DNA of 64,000 nucleotides from Streptomyces antimycoticus (GCF_005405925.1 NZ_BJHV01000001.1:3410001-3474000); one strand, 5' to 3'. Positions 20,731 through 29,529 are shown, counted from the first letter of the stretch. Numbers and translations are program-made. Notes: generated by a model from the letters alone, not told the origin.

Positions 20731-20853
20731 CCGGAGGGCGTCAGGTCGAGCGGGTTGGCTGGTCATCGTCCCCGTAACGCGAAAGGTTCACGTCCCCCCT
20801 GACGCGAAGGTTCACGCTCCGCTCCCATCGGAATCCCCCACCCGAGGAGAGAC

Positions 20854-22097
20854 ATGACCGAGACGCTGGCAGAGACCGCGGCCGAGGCGGAAGAGCCGCT
20901 TCCGGAGTTCCCGATGCCGCGGGCGAACGGCTGCCCCTTCGCCCCGCCCCGACCGCACGGGCGCTGCACACCGAACGGCCGGTCACGCGGGTGCGGCTGT
21001 GGGACGGCAGCGCCCCCTGGCTGGTGACCCGGTACGCCGACCAGCGCGCCCTGCTCGGCGACCCGCGGGTCAGTTCCGAGGCCACCCGGCCCGGCTTTCC
21101 GCATGTGAGCGCCGGCTTCCGCGAGAATGCCGGGCGGCGGCGTTCCTTCATCACCATGGACGACCCCGAGCACGCCCGGATCCGCCGGATGGTCACCGCG
21201 CCGTTCGCCATCAAGCGGGTCGAGGCGATGCGGCCCGAAATCCAGCAGATCACCGACGATCTGATCGACTCCATGCTGGCCGGGCCGACCCCGGTCGACC
21301 TGGTGCGCGCGTTGGCGCTGCCGCTGCCGTCGCTGGTGATCTGCCGGCTGCTCGGAGTGCCGTACGAGGACCACGACTTCTTCCAGCGCAACAGCTCGCT
21401 CCTGATCAACCGTAACTCCACGACCGAAGAGGTGGTCGGCGCCAACGAGGCGCTGACCGACTATCTGGACGAGCTGGTCAGCGCCAAACTCGCCAACCCC
21501 GCCGACGACATGCTCTCCGAGCTGGCCGCCCGGGTCACGGCCGGTGAGCTGACCCAGCGCGAGGCCGCCAATATGGGCGTGCTGCTGCTGATCGCCGGCC
21601 ATGAGACCACCGCCAACATGATCGCCCTCGGCACCGTCGCCCTGCTGGAGAACCCCGACCAGCTCGCCGTCCTGCGGGAGACCGACGACCCGAAGGCGGT
21701 CGCCAAGGCCGTCGAGGAACTGCTGCGCTATCTGACCATCGTGCACAACGGCCGGCGCCGGGTCGCGCGGGAGGACATCGAGATCGGCGGCGAGACCATC
21801 CGCGCCGGGGACGGGATCATCGTCTACACCGGCACCGGCAACTGGGACGCGGAGGTCTTCCCCGAGCCCGAGCGGCTGGACATCGGCCGCGACGCCCGCC
21901 GCCACATGGCGTTCGGCTTCGGCGTCCACCAGTGCCTGGGCCAGCCGCTGGCCCGGGTGGAGCTGCAGGTGGTCTACGGCACGCTCTACCGCCGTATCCC
22001 CACGCTGCGGCTGGCCACCGGAGTCGACCAACTACCGTTCAAGCACGACGGTTTGGTCTACGGCGTCTATGAACTGCCCGTCACCTGGGCGTCTTGA
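20854..22097 (+). CDS. Cytochrome P450 (CYP105-like), 1-bp frameshift near the N-terminus
   Basis: The expected start is the ATG at 20854, after GAGGAGA. Its frame stays P450-like only to about 20950, in a run of C bases, then runs to a premature TGA. One extra C there restores the frame of the remaining 369 codons. The body is a complete P450: GHETT in the I helix, EELLRYL after it, and the haem loop FGFGVHQCLGQPLAR. If the shift is real, translation might use GTG 20991 and lose the N-terminal region. A ferredoxin and a reductase follow directly, giving a complete electron chain. Class I bacterial CYP105-type enzymes oxidise diverse xenobiotics and natural products. Confidence 0.86.
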
Positions 22098-22120
22098 GCA
22101 GCGGAGGCAAGGGAGTCACC

Positions 22121-22318
22121 ATGCGTGTGGAAGTCGATGTTCCCAAGTGTGTGGCGTCGGGTCAGTGCGTGATGATCGCACCCGATGTGTTCGACCAGCG
22201 GGAGGAGGACGGCATCGTGATCCTGCTGGACGAGCAGCCCGCGTCCGAACTCCACGCCGATGTGCGTGAGTCCGCGGTGGTCTGCCCGGCGGCGGCGATA
22301 CGGGTGGTCGAGAAGTGA
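22121..22318 (+). CDS. [3Fe-4S] ferredoxin, P450 electron donor
   Basis: 65 residues with Cys 10, Cys 16 and Cys 55-Pro: CVASGQC then VVCPAAAI. The spacing, with one cysteine of the classical set absent, is that of streptomycete single-cluster 3Fe-4S ferredoxins encoded beside P450s. It starts 23 bp after the P450 stop with GGGAG upstream and overlaps the reductase start by GTGA, so the three genes form one operon. Confidence 0.93.
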   Translation: MRVEVDVPKCVASGQCVMIAPDVFDQREEDGIVILLDEQPASELHADVRESAVVCPAAAIRVVEK

Positions 22319-23528
22319 AACAGCTCGTGGTGGTCGGTGGATCCGCCGCCGGTCTGGCGGCGGCGGAGACGCTGCGCCGGGAGGGGTACGAGGGCACGAT
22401 CACGCTCATCGGCGATGAGCCGTACCACCCGTACGACCGGCCACCGCTGTCCAAGCAGATCCTCGGCGGGCAATGGGAGCCCGACCGGGTGCCGCTGCGC
22501 GCGCCCGCCGACCTGGACGCGCTCGGCCTCGATCTGCGCCTCGGGGTCGCCGCGACCGGCCTCGACCTCGCGGGCCGTACGGTCGCGCTGGCCGACGGGG
22601 AGCGGGTGCCGTACGAGGGCCTGGTCATCGCCACCGGCGTCCGCCCGCGCCGGCTGCCCGGCGACGGGAACGGCGACGGGAACGGCGACGGCGGGGGGCG
22701 CGCGCATGTGCTGCGCACCCTGGACGACGCCCTGGCCCTGCGGGACCGGCTGGGCCCGGGGCGGCGGCTGGCGGTGGTCGGCGCCGGGTTCCTCGGCGCC
22801 GAGGCGGCCGCCGTCGCCCGGGGGCTCGGCACGGACGTGACACTGCTGGAACCGGCGCCGGTGCCGCTGGCCCCGGCGGTCGGCGAGCGGGTCGGCCGGG
22901 TGCTCGCCCAGGCCCACCACGACCACGGCGTCGATCTGCGCACCGGCGTCATGGTGGCCGAGGTGGCCGACGGCGGGGTGCGGCTGGCGGACGGCACGCT
23001 CGTCGAGGCCGATGAGGTGCTGGTCGCGATCGGCTCGGTGCCCAACACCGGCTGGCTGGAGGGCAGTGGCCTCACCCTGGGCGACGGCCTGGAGTGCGAT
23101 GAGTACAGCGCCGCCGCGCCGGATGTGTACGGCGCGGGGGATGTGGCCCGCTGGCACAACCCGCTGTTCGGCATGGCGATGCGGATCGAGCACCGGACCA
23201 ACGCCACCGAGCAGGGCATGGCCGTGGCCCGCAACCTCCTCCGCCCGGACGAGCGGCGGCCGTTCGCGCCGGTGCCGTACTTCTGGTCGGACCAGTACGA
23301 CCTCCGGATCCAGGCCCATGGCCATCTGCGCGGCCATGAGGAGGTCGCGATCGTGGAGGGCGCCCTGGAGGAGCGGAAGTTCCTGGCCGTCTACCGCTCC
23401 GGGGACCGGGTGGCCGGTGTGCTGGCCGTCGGGATGCCCCGAAGGCGATCCGCACCTGGCGGCAGGCGGTCGCGACGCGGGCCGCGTGGCGGGACGCGGT
23501 GGGGGAGCTGGTGCCGGAGGGGGCGTAA
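22315..23528 (+). CDS. FAD-dependent ferredoxin reductase, frameshifted near the C-terminus
   Basis: A GTG at 22315 overlaps the ferredoxin stop. The protein has an FAD-binding GGSAAGLAAAETLRREG, an NADH-binding VVGAGFLGAEAAAV and a second FAD site VYGAGDVARW, typical of reductases that feed P450 ferredoxins. After VAGVLAVGMP the open frame turns Arg-rich. Adding one base in the C run at about 23435 restores KAIRTWRQAV and a natural stop at 23526-23528. A small GDGN repeat (12-bp units near 22670) is internal. Supplies electrons to the P450 at 20854. Confidence 0.88.
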
Positions 23529-23608
23529 CCGGTTCGGCGGCTGCAGGCCGTGGCCCGGCCCCGGAAATTGCCGGGCGGGCCGCGCCGGGCCTTGCTACGG
23601 TCATCGGC

Positions 23609-23677
23609 ATGAAGCGCGCTGCCATCGCTGCACTCGTCGCCAAGACGACGACGCCGGAGAGTGTCCCGGCGCGCTGA
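23609..23677 (+). CDS. Thr-codon leader peptide of the short thrS gene
   Basis: A 22-residue frame beginning MKRAAIAALVAK and then three consecutive ACG threonine codons (23645-23653) before ending at 23677. It lies 16 bases ahead of a perfect terminator hairpin and 95 bp ahead of a threonyl-tRNA synthetase gene. This is the classical arrangement for ribosome-mediated attenuation: low charged tRNA-Thr would stall the ribosome on the ACG run. The peptide itself would have no other function. Assignment is by architecture. Confidence 0.75.
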   Translation: MKRAAIAALVAKTTTPESVPAR

Positions 23678-23722
23678 TCGATGTTCTGATCCGAAGCCCC
23701 GGGGCGAGTGCCCCGGGGCTTC
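23652..23722 (+). promoter_or_regulatory. Candidate threonine attenuator upstream of thrS
   Basis: A hairpin CGCCGG/CCGGCG (23652-23657 with 23666-23671) starts within the third Thr codon and runs along the leader's end. A stalled ribosome would cover its left arm. The freed CCCGG at 23665-23669 could pair with CCGGG at 23699-23703 inside the terminator stem, giving an antiterminator. The terminator itself is listed separately. Confidence 0.6.
23693..23722 (+). terminator. Perfect 13-bp attenuator/terminator stem
   Basis: GAAGCCCCGGGGC (23693-23705) pairs without mismatch with GCCCCGGGGCTTC (23710-23722) across the loop GAGT. It lies between the leader peptide stop and the thrS start. No U run follows, as in many actinobacterial terminators. 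Confidence 0.88.
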
Positions 23723-23771
23723 GCCGTGCGGTCACTCGCCCGATAGCCACCACGTCGACGAGGAGACCGCG

Positions 23772-25010
23772 ATGTCCGACCACCGCAAGCTGGGCCGTGA
23801 GCTGGGCCTGTTCGACACCGACCCGCTGATCGGCGCGGGGCTGCCGTACTGGCTGCCCGACGGCGCGACCGTACGGCACACCCTGGAGGAGTACATCCGC
23901 GACGCCGAGCGGCGGGCAGGCTACCGGCATGTGTACTCGCCGGTGCTCGGCAAACGGGAGCTGTACGAACTGTCGGGGCACTGGTCGCACTACAACGACG
24001 ACATGTTTCCCCCGATGGAACTGGGCGCGGAGCAGGTCGTCCTGCGTCCGAGCCTGTGCCCCCACCATGCGGTCATCTACCGCTCCCGCGGCCGCAGCTA
24101 CCGCGAACTGCCGCTGCGGATGGCCGAATTGGGCGGGATGTACCGCTCGGAGCTGTCGGGGGTGCTCGGCGGGCTGACCCGGGTGAGGGCCATCCAGCTC
24201 AACGACGCGCATATCTTCTGCACCCTGGACCAGGTCGCCGACGAGGCGGCGGCCGCCCTGGAGATGATCCGCCGGGCGTACGAGGCGCTCGGCATCACCC
24301 CGGCCCGCTATCGGCTCTCCCTCCCGGGCCCCGGCGGCAAGTACGTCGCCGCCCCCGAGATGTGGCGTCGCTCGACCGCCCTGCTGACCGACGTCCTGGA
24401 CCGCTCCGGTCTGCCGTACGAGGCGGTGGAGGGCGAGGCCGCGTTCTACGGCCCCAAGATCGATGTGCAGGTCGCCGACGGGGCCGGCCGGGAGTCCACC
24501 CTGTCCACCGTCCAGGTCGACTTCCACCAGCCCGAGCGGTTCGATCTGCACTACATCGGGCCGGACGGCACCCGCCACCGTCCGGTCATGGTCCACCGCA
24601 GCATCATCGGCAGCGTGGAGCGGGCCGTGGCCCATCTCATCGAGGAGCACGGCGGGGCCTTCCCTGCCTGGCTCGCCCCCACTCAGCTGGTGGTGCTGCC
24701 GATCTCCGAGGCCGAACTGCCGCACGCCGAGGCACTCGTCCGGCGGTGTGTGGACCTCGGGCTGCGCGCGGAGCTCGCCGGACCGGAGCGCGGCAGCCTG
24801 GGCGCCCGGATCCGGGAGGCCCGCCTCGTGCCATACCAGGCCGTCGTGGGCGCCAGGGAGGCCGACGACGGCCGGGTGGCCCTGCGGCTGCGGGACGGCC
24901 GCAGGCTGGACCCGCTACCGTCCGACGAGGCGCTGGCCCGTATCGACGCGCTGGTGGCGGCGCACAGCACCGAACTGTGGGCCCCCCGCCCCAGCCCCTC
25001 CGGCGATTGA
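23772..25010 (+). CDS. thrS: Short-form threonyl-tRNA synthetase (no TGS or editing domain)
   Basis: 412 residues from ATG 23772 with GAGGAG upstream, against about 650 for the usual bacterial enzyme. It begins at the class II core. The three zinc ligands are Cys 96 (RPSLCPHH), His 147 (NDAHIFC) and His 275 (VMVHRS), with spacing of 51 and 128, close to E. coli ThrRS. Motif 2 (RMAELGGMYRSE) and motif 3 (GSVERAVAHL) are present, then a C-terminal anticodon-binding domain. The N-terminal TGS and Ser-editing domains are absent. It is probably an inducible second ThrRS, possibly a resistance form, controlled by the Thr leader. Its last codons lie in a streptomycete intergenic repeat element. Confidence 0.88.
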   Translation: MSDHRKLGRELGLFDTDPLIGAGLPYWLPDGATVRHTLEEYIRDAERRAGYRHVYSPVLGKRELYELSGHWSHYNDDMFPPMELGAEQVVLRPSLCPHHAVIYRSRGRSYRELPLRMAELGGMYRSELSGVLGGLTRVRAIQLNDAHIFCTLDQVADEAAAALEMIRRAYEALGITPARYRLSLPGPGGKYVAAPEMWRRSTALLTDVLDRSGLPYEAVEGEAAFYGPKIDVQVADGAGRESTLSTVQVDFHQPERFDLHYIGPDGTRHRPVMVHRSIIGSVERAVAHLIEEHGGAFPAWLAPTQLVVLPISEAELPHAEALVRRCVDLGLRAELAGPERGSLGARIREARLVPYQAVVGAREADDGRVALRLRDGRRLDPLPSDEALARIDALVAAHSTELWAPRPSPSGD

Positions 25011-25019
25011 GGAGCGGGG

Positions 25020-25512
25020 CCCGGGTCGGACCCCCACCGGGGCCCGGGCGGAGCCCCACCGGGGCCCGGGGCGGAGCCCCACCCGGGTCCGGGGCGGAAC
25101 CCCACCCGGGCCCGGAGCGGAACCCCACCGGAGTCCGAGGCGGAACCCCACCCGGGCCCGGGCCAGAACCCCACCCGGGTCCGGGGCGGAACCCCACCGG
25201 GGCCCGGAGCGGAACCCCACCGGGGCCCGGAGCGGAACCCCACCGGGGCCCGGGGCGGAGCCCCACCCGGGTCCGGGGCGGAACCCCACCCGGGCCCGGA
25301 GCGGAACCCCACCGGAGTCCGAGGCGGAACCCCACCCGGGCCCGGGCCAGAACCCCACCCGGGCCCGGAGCGGAACCCCACCGGAGTCCGAGGCGGAACC
25401 CCACCCGGGTCCGGGGCGGAACTCCACCCGGGCCCGAGGCGGAACCCCACCGAGATCCGGAGCGGAACCCCACCGAGGCCCGGGCCAGAACCCCACCCGG
25501 GGTCCGAGGCGG
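25020..25512. repeat. 23-bp GC-rich minisatellite, about 21 copies
   Basis: The whole gap between convergent thrS and the serine hydrolase is a tandem array of 23-bp units like CGGAACCCCACCCGGGCCCG plus three bases, with C/T, G/A and A/G variants alternating. The 5' edge contains CCCCTCCGGCGATTGAGGAG, which resembles the common streptomycete intergenic element and supplies the thrS stop codon. Units can fold into GC-rich stems. All six frames stay open through it by composition only; no gene is called. Confidence 0.92.
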
Positions 25513-25548
25513 AGCTCCCGTTTCGGGAAAGGGCGGGGTGGGGGCCGA

Positions 25549-26694
25549 TCAGCCGCCCAAAGACTCCCGCAGGGCGGCGACGAGGCGGGTGGCGCGGGCG
25601 TCGCCGTGGCCGATCATGCGGTTGGCCACATAGGCGAAGCCCACGCCGAACTCGTCGTCGCCGAAGGCGAATTGGCCACCCGCCCCGTCGTTGCCGAAGC
25701 TGCGCTCCCCCAGCATCGGCCGGAAGGACGGCGAGTCGAGCAGAAAGCCCGAGCCCCAGCGCGCTCCCATGTCGAAGCCCAGCCATCCCTTGCCGGACGA
25801 GATCTCGCGGACCGCGTCCGTCACGGTCTCGCGGCTGAGCAGCCGCCGATGGCCCTCGATACCGGTCACGGCCGCCGCGTACAGCCCGGCGAGCCCGCTC
25901 GCCGACGCGGTGGCGCCCGCGCCGGGCAGCTCCATGCCGAGCAGCGTCGGGTCGTTCCAGCCGTGCGGCTCCTCCAGGCCGGGGAAGGCCAGCGCGCCGT
26001 TCATGGTCACGATGCGGGTCAGCAGATGCTCGGGCCCCGGCATCCCGGGCCGCCCCTCGGCCTCGACCAGCCGGGCCCGCCCGTCCCTCTCCGCCGTCGG
26101 CAGCCCGATCCAGGCCCGCAGCCCCAGCGGATCCGCCACGGCCTGACGGAAGTACGCGCCGGGAGTGTGGCCGGTGATCCGCCGGATGACCTCACCGATG
26201 AGGAAGCCGAAGACATGGCCGTGGTACTCGTACGACGTGTCCGGCTCCCACAGCGGCGTCTGCCCCTCGATGGCGCGGATCACCGGCGCCCAGTCGGCGA
26301 TCTCCTCGAACGTCAGCACCCGGTCGAGCACGGGGACCCCCGCCCGGTGCCCGAGGACCATCCGGCAGGTGATGGCCTCCTTGCCGTACCGGTCGAACTC
26401 CGGCCAGTACCGGCTCACCGGGGCGTCGAGGTCCAGCCGCCCCTCCTGGGCGAGGAGGTGGGCGCAGACGCTCACGATGCCCTTGGCGCACGAGAACACC
26501 GGCACGACGGTGTCCCGCTCCCACGCCCGCCCGCTCCCCTGGTCCGCGACGCCGCCCCACAGCTCCACGACCTTGCGTCCACCGGCGAAGACGGTGACCG
26601 CCGCCCCGAGTTCGGGAAACTCCTCGAAGTTCCGCGCGAACACCTCGGCGACGCCGCCGAACCCCTCATCGGCCCACCCGCTGTACCGCTCCAT
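25549..26694 (-). CDS. Serine beta-lactamase-fold hydrolase (EstB/class C-like)
   Basis: 381 residues from ATG 26694. The penicillin-binding fold is marked by the SxxK tetrad SCAK in VFSCAKGIVSVC, a YxN-like YEYHGH, and a C-terminal GNDGAGGQFAFGD in place of the KTG box. Proteins of this type are usually esterases or D-aminopeptidase-like rather than true beta-lactamases. No signal peptide, so probably cytoplasmic. Confidence 0.85.
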   Translation of the reverse strand: MERYSGWADEGFGGVAEVFARNFEEFPELGAAVTVFAGGRKVVELWGGVADQGSGRAWERDTVVPVFSCAKGIVSVCAHLLAQEGRLDLDAPVSRYWPEFDRYGKEAITCRMVLGHRAGVPVLDRVLTFEEIADWAPVIRAIEGQTPLWEPDTSYEYHGHVFGFLIGEVIRRITGHTPGAYFRQAVADPLGLRAWIGLPTAERDGRARLVEAEGRPGMPGPEHLLTRIVTMNGALAFPGLEEPHGWNDPTLLGMELPGAGATASASGLAGLYAAAVTGIEGHRRLLSRETVTDAVREISSGKGWLGFDMGARWGSGFLLDSPSFRPMLGERSFGNDGAGGQFAFGDDEFGVGFAYVANRMIGHGDARATRLVAALRESLGG

Positions 26695-26740
26695 CGTGCC
26701 CCGCCCCTTCACGGCCCCTGGCCGGCCCCTGTCCGGACCT

Positions 26741-26780
26741 GCCTGGCCCTGCCTGAACCTGCCTGAACCTGCCTGAACCT
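26741..26780. repeat. 10-bp tandem repeat GCCTGAACCT, 4 copies
   Basis: Units at 26741 (variant GCCTGGCCCT), 26751, 26761 and 26771. It lies 47-86 bp upstream of the serine hydrolase start and may overlap its promoter. Confidence 0.88.
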
Positions 26781-26834
26781 GCCCGATCACAACCGCGCCA
26801 CGGTAGGCCGTGCCCCGTCCCCCGTACGACCGAT

Positions 26835-27377
26835 TTACGACCCGGTCGGCGTCGTGAGGTGTTTGTAGAAGAAGCTGCAGTCCTCCAGGGAGCCGTCCGG
26901 GTCGGCGGCGTAGGCCGGGACGATGCCGTAGCGGGTCCAGCCCTCGGCGCCGTAGACCCGCTCGGCGGGGCTGCCGGTGCGGGTGTCCAGGAGCAGGAGG
27001 GTGACCCCGGCGGCGGTGGCGGCGGCCTCGGCGGTGGCCAGGAGGGCACGGGCGATGCCCTGGCCCCGGGCCTCGCGACGGACGATCAGTTTGAGGATCT
27101 CGGCCCGGTGACGGCCGTTGGGCTTCCGGGAGAAGGCCAGGCCGACGGTGCCGGTGATGCCGCCGGTGTCATGGCAGACCCAGACGGCCAGGCTGCCGTC
27201 GGCCACCGCCGAGGTCTGCGTCTGCCACCAGCTCGCGGCGGTCTCATGGTCGAAGGGGGCCAGGAAACCCATGGAGGCCCCGTCGTCGACGGCGTCGACC
27301 AGGAGCTCGGCCAGGCCCTTGACGGTGTCGGGGAAGTCGGCGGCGGTCAGGCGGTCGATGCGGTGTGGTGCGGGCAC
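26835..27377 (-). CDS. GNAT N-acetyltransferase
   Basis: 180 residues from a GTG. The acetyl-CoA site is RREARGQGIARALLATAE, with the preceding strand HRAEILKLIV. It lies 55 bp downstream of, and in the same orientation as, the XRE-cupin regulator, which suggests one operon and a regulator-enzyme pair. Substrate unknown. Confidence 0.86.
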   Translation of the reverse strand: MPAPHRIDRLTAADFPDTVKGLAELLVDAVDDGASMGFLAPFDHETAASWWQTQTSAVADGSLAVWVCHDTGGITGTVGLAFSRKPNGRHRAEILKLIVRREARGQGIARALLATAEAAATAAGVTLLLLDTRTGSPAERVYGAEGWTRYGIVPAYAADPDGSLEDCSFFYKHLTTPTGS

Positions 27378-27432
27378 GGGGTGCTTCGACTTTCTGCGGG
27401 GTGGGTTGGGGGCTCGCGGTGTTGCGGTGCCG

Positions 27433-28008
27433 TTACGGCAGGACGACCATCAGCGCGTAGCGCACCGGATCGGGGCCCACGCAGCGGAATCGCGAGCTTC
27501 CCCACAGCCGGAACCGCAGACAGTCCCCCGCCCCGAGCTCGTACGCCTGGCCGTTGGCCGTGATGTCCACCGCGCCCTCCAGAACCCAGATGTGCTGCTC
27601 GACGCCCGGGACCGGTGGTCCGTCGTACGCGATGTCCGCGCCCGGGCGCAGCGTGCCCTCGACCACCTCACCGCGCAGCCCCGCATGCGGCGGGGACACC
27701 GAGCGGCGGGCAAATCCCGAGGTCTCGTCCCGCCACACCGGCTGCGCGGCAGCGCGCACCACCTGGGGCGGCTCCGCCTCCACCTCGGCCAGCAGTCGCG
27801 ACATCGTGCGCTCGTAGGCCGCGCACAACGTGTTGAGCAGGGTGGCGGTCGGGCTGATCTCGCCGCGTTCGAGACGGGACAGCGTCGAACGGCTGATGCC
27901 CGTCCGGCGCGCCAACTCGTCCAGCGACCAGCCTCGTTCCAAGCGCAAGTCGCCGAGGCGGGTGGCCAGACGGGCCTCCAACGGTGCGGCGGCCTCCGGA
28001 TCTCTCAT
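27433..28008 (-). CDS. XRE-cupin transcriptional regulator
   Basis: 191 residues from ATG 28008. N-terminal HTH (SLDELARRTGISRSTLSRLE), C-terminal cupin (VEQHIWVLEGAVDITANG, ELGAGDCLRFRLW). Regulators of this form sense a small molecule in the cupin barrel. A 9-bp inverted repeat overlapping its start codon suggests autorepression. The downstream GNAT gene is probably cotranscribed. Confidence 0.88.
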   Translation of the reverse strand: MRDPEAAAPLEARLATRLGDLRLERGWSLDELARRTGISRSTLSRLERGEISPTATLLNTLCAAYERTMSRLLAEVEAEPPQVVRAAAQPVWRDETSGFARRSVSPPHAGLRGEVVEGTLRPGADIAYDGPPVPGVEQHIWVLEGAVDITANGQAYELGAGDCLRFRLWGSSRFRCVGPDPVRYALMVVLP

Positions 28009-28038
28009 ATGCGAGAAGATATCCCAGAAATGAGAGAT
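28000..28038. promoter_or_regulatory. Inverted-repeat operator of the XRE-cupin gene
   Basis: ATCTCTCAT at 28000-28008 (covering the start codon) is exactly inverted as ATGAGAGAT at 28030-28038. The arms are 30 bp apart start to start, about three helical turns, so a regulator could sit on one face. Confidence 0.68.
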
Positions 28039-28110
28039 AGCCACCACCCGGAGGGAATCCGGGCGGTGACCAAGGGGTGACCCTGATGGTTTCACCGGTT
28101 TTGACGGTGT

Positions 28111-28150
28111 TTGGCGGTGCTGGGCGGTGCTGGGCGGTGCTGGGCGGTCA
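28111..28150. repeat. 10-bp tandem repeat TGGGCGGTGC, 4 units, overlapping a gene 3' end
   Basis: Units start at 28111, 28121, 28131 and 28141. The last one contains the stop codon of the 28148-28702 gene, so the array looks like outward duplication of that 3' end. Confidence 0.85.
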
Positions 28151-28702
28151 GATGCTGATGAGGCGCTCCAGCACATTGCGGTAGCCCCGCATCGCCAGGC
28201 GCAGCTCTTCCGTCTCCGAGATGACCGCGTCGTTCTCATGCCAGGCGGCACGGAGTGTGCCGCGGCGTTCGGCCAGGAGATCGGCGAGCCGGGTGGCCAC
28301 CTCCCCGAGCAGGGCATCGGCCTCCTCGACGGCGCCACGTGGGGAGTCGACGAAGCCGCTGACCGCGGACCGCAGCCGCTGGGCCAGCATGTCGTGCTCG
28401 CTGGTCGGCAGCACGGGGAAGCTGGGGCCGTTCGGGGTGTTCGGCTGCTCGGCGGACGACCCGGACGGTCCGGGCGCCCCGGACGGCTGCCGTGTCGTCG
28501 GCTTCGTTCCGTTCGACGGCTGCGATCCGTTGGACGGCCGTGTTCCGTTCGTCGGCATCGGCGAGTGCCAGGACGTCATCGGATCCGCCGCTTCCCTGTT
28601 GTCCCTGTTGCCCACCCCCTGGGACAGCGGCGCCACTTCATGCTTCTCCAGTCCATGGCGCCGCCGGCCGTCGTGCTCCGCCGGGTCGATCGGATCCGTC
28701 AC
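28148..28702 (-). CDS. Protein of unknown function coupled to a membrane protein
   Basis: A GTG at 28702 overlaps the stop of the upstream membrane-protein gene (GTGA), giving 184 residues. The N-terminal half is disordered (Gly/Ser/Asn/Pro repeats of the form PSNGSQPSNGT). The C-terminal 90 residues are helical, possibly coiled coil (AVEEADALLGEVATRLADLL, ISETEELRLAMRGYRNVLER). That domain resembles the C-terminal part of the upstream protein, so the two may interact. No family recognised. Confidence 0.7.
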   Translation of the reverse strand: MTDPIDPAEHDGRRRHGLEKHEVAPLSQGVGNRDNREAADPMTSWHSPMPTNGTRPSNGSQPSNGTKPTTRQPSGAPGPSGSSAEQPNTPNGPSFPVLPTSEHDMLAQRLRSAVSGFVDSPRGAVEEADALLGEVATRLADLLAERRGTLRAAWHENDAVISETEELRLAMRGYRNVLERLISI

Positions 28703-29403
28703 CACGCGCCGCCCTTCCTGGTGTGGCCGAACCGCGTATGGCCCGCCCCGGCCCTGGTTCCGGACCCGGTCCCGGGCAGCCACCGGCGCAGTCCGCTTCC
28801 GCTCCGCCGCTCGCCGTGGGGCTGGTGTGCGGTCTCGGGGCGGGTCGTGGCGCCGTGGTGCGGGGGCCTGACCAGGTCCTCGAAGAACGGCCGGGCGTGC
28901 ACGATGGCCTCGCGCAGCTCCTCGGTGTCCGCGCGCCCCTCGCGGGCGAGGCCGGACGTGTCATGGATCTGCCGGTAGCCCTGGACGTGCTCGGCGTGGT
29001 GCACGGACAGCGCCGCGACCTGCTCCTCGTAACGGTCCGACGGATAGCCGCGGTCGTGGGCGAGGCGGGCCAGCAGCCGATCGGCGCTGGTCACCGCGCG
29101 CTCCGGAGACTCGATGAACATCTCCTGCACGGCCGCCCACTCGGCCACGTACCGCTCGCGCAGCTCACCGGGCAGCGGCTGGGTCCTCAGATCGCCGTAC
29201 AGCCGCAGCCGTTCGTCCAGCTCCCGCTGCGCCGCCTTGGAGTCGCCCGCGTGCTGGGCGACGTTCAGTTCGTACTCGGGCCCGAAGCGGCGTCGCAGAG
29301 CGCGTTCCCTATGGCCGGCGCCCGCACGGACGACGCGGATGATGAGCGCGGCCGCGAGGACGACCGCGACGACAACCACGATGCTGATGACAGCAGTTGA
29401 CAT
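28699..29403 (-). CDS. Single-pass membrane protein with helical cytoplasmic domain
   Basis: 234 residues from ATG 29403. One N-terminal membrane helix (ISIVVVVAVVLAAALIIRVV) precedes a charged helical domain (ELDERLRLYGDLRTQPLPGE, ERYVAEWAAVQEMFIESP) and a disordered Arg/Gly-rich tail. Proteins of this appearance are common in streptomycetes and have no known role. Its stop is coupled by GTGA to the next gene. Confidence 0.75.
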   Translation of the reverse strand: MSTAVISIVVVVAVVLAAALIIRVVRAGAGHRERALRRRFGPEYELNVAQHAGDSKAAQRELDERLRLYGDLRTQPLPGELRERYVAEWAAVQEMFIESPERAVTSADRLLARLAHDRGYPSDRYEEQVAALSVHHAEHVQGYRQIHDTSGLAREGRADTEELREAIVHARPFFEDLVRPPHHGATTRPETAHQPHGERRSGSGLRRWLPGTGSGTRAGAGHTRFGHTRKGGAW

Positions 29404-29529
29404 GGTCTGCTTCTGCCTTCCCGCTCGCTTCCCCCTCCGCGTTCGGGGGGCTCCTCTCTTCGGGTAGCCCGGTCTTCGGCCCTCAAACTGCGGTGCGTGA
29501 CGCGGGTGCTGCGTGCCAGGATGCCGACC

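Noticed and set aside
25011..25545. Repeat array resembling a CRISPR locus
   Set aside because: Units are contiguous 23-bp tandem copies with no unique spacers, and no cas genes are nearby.
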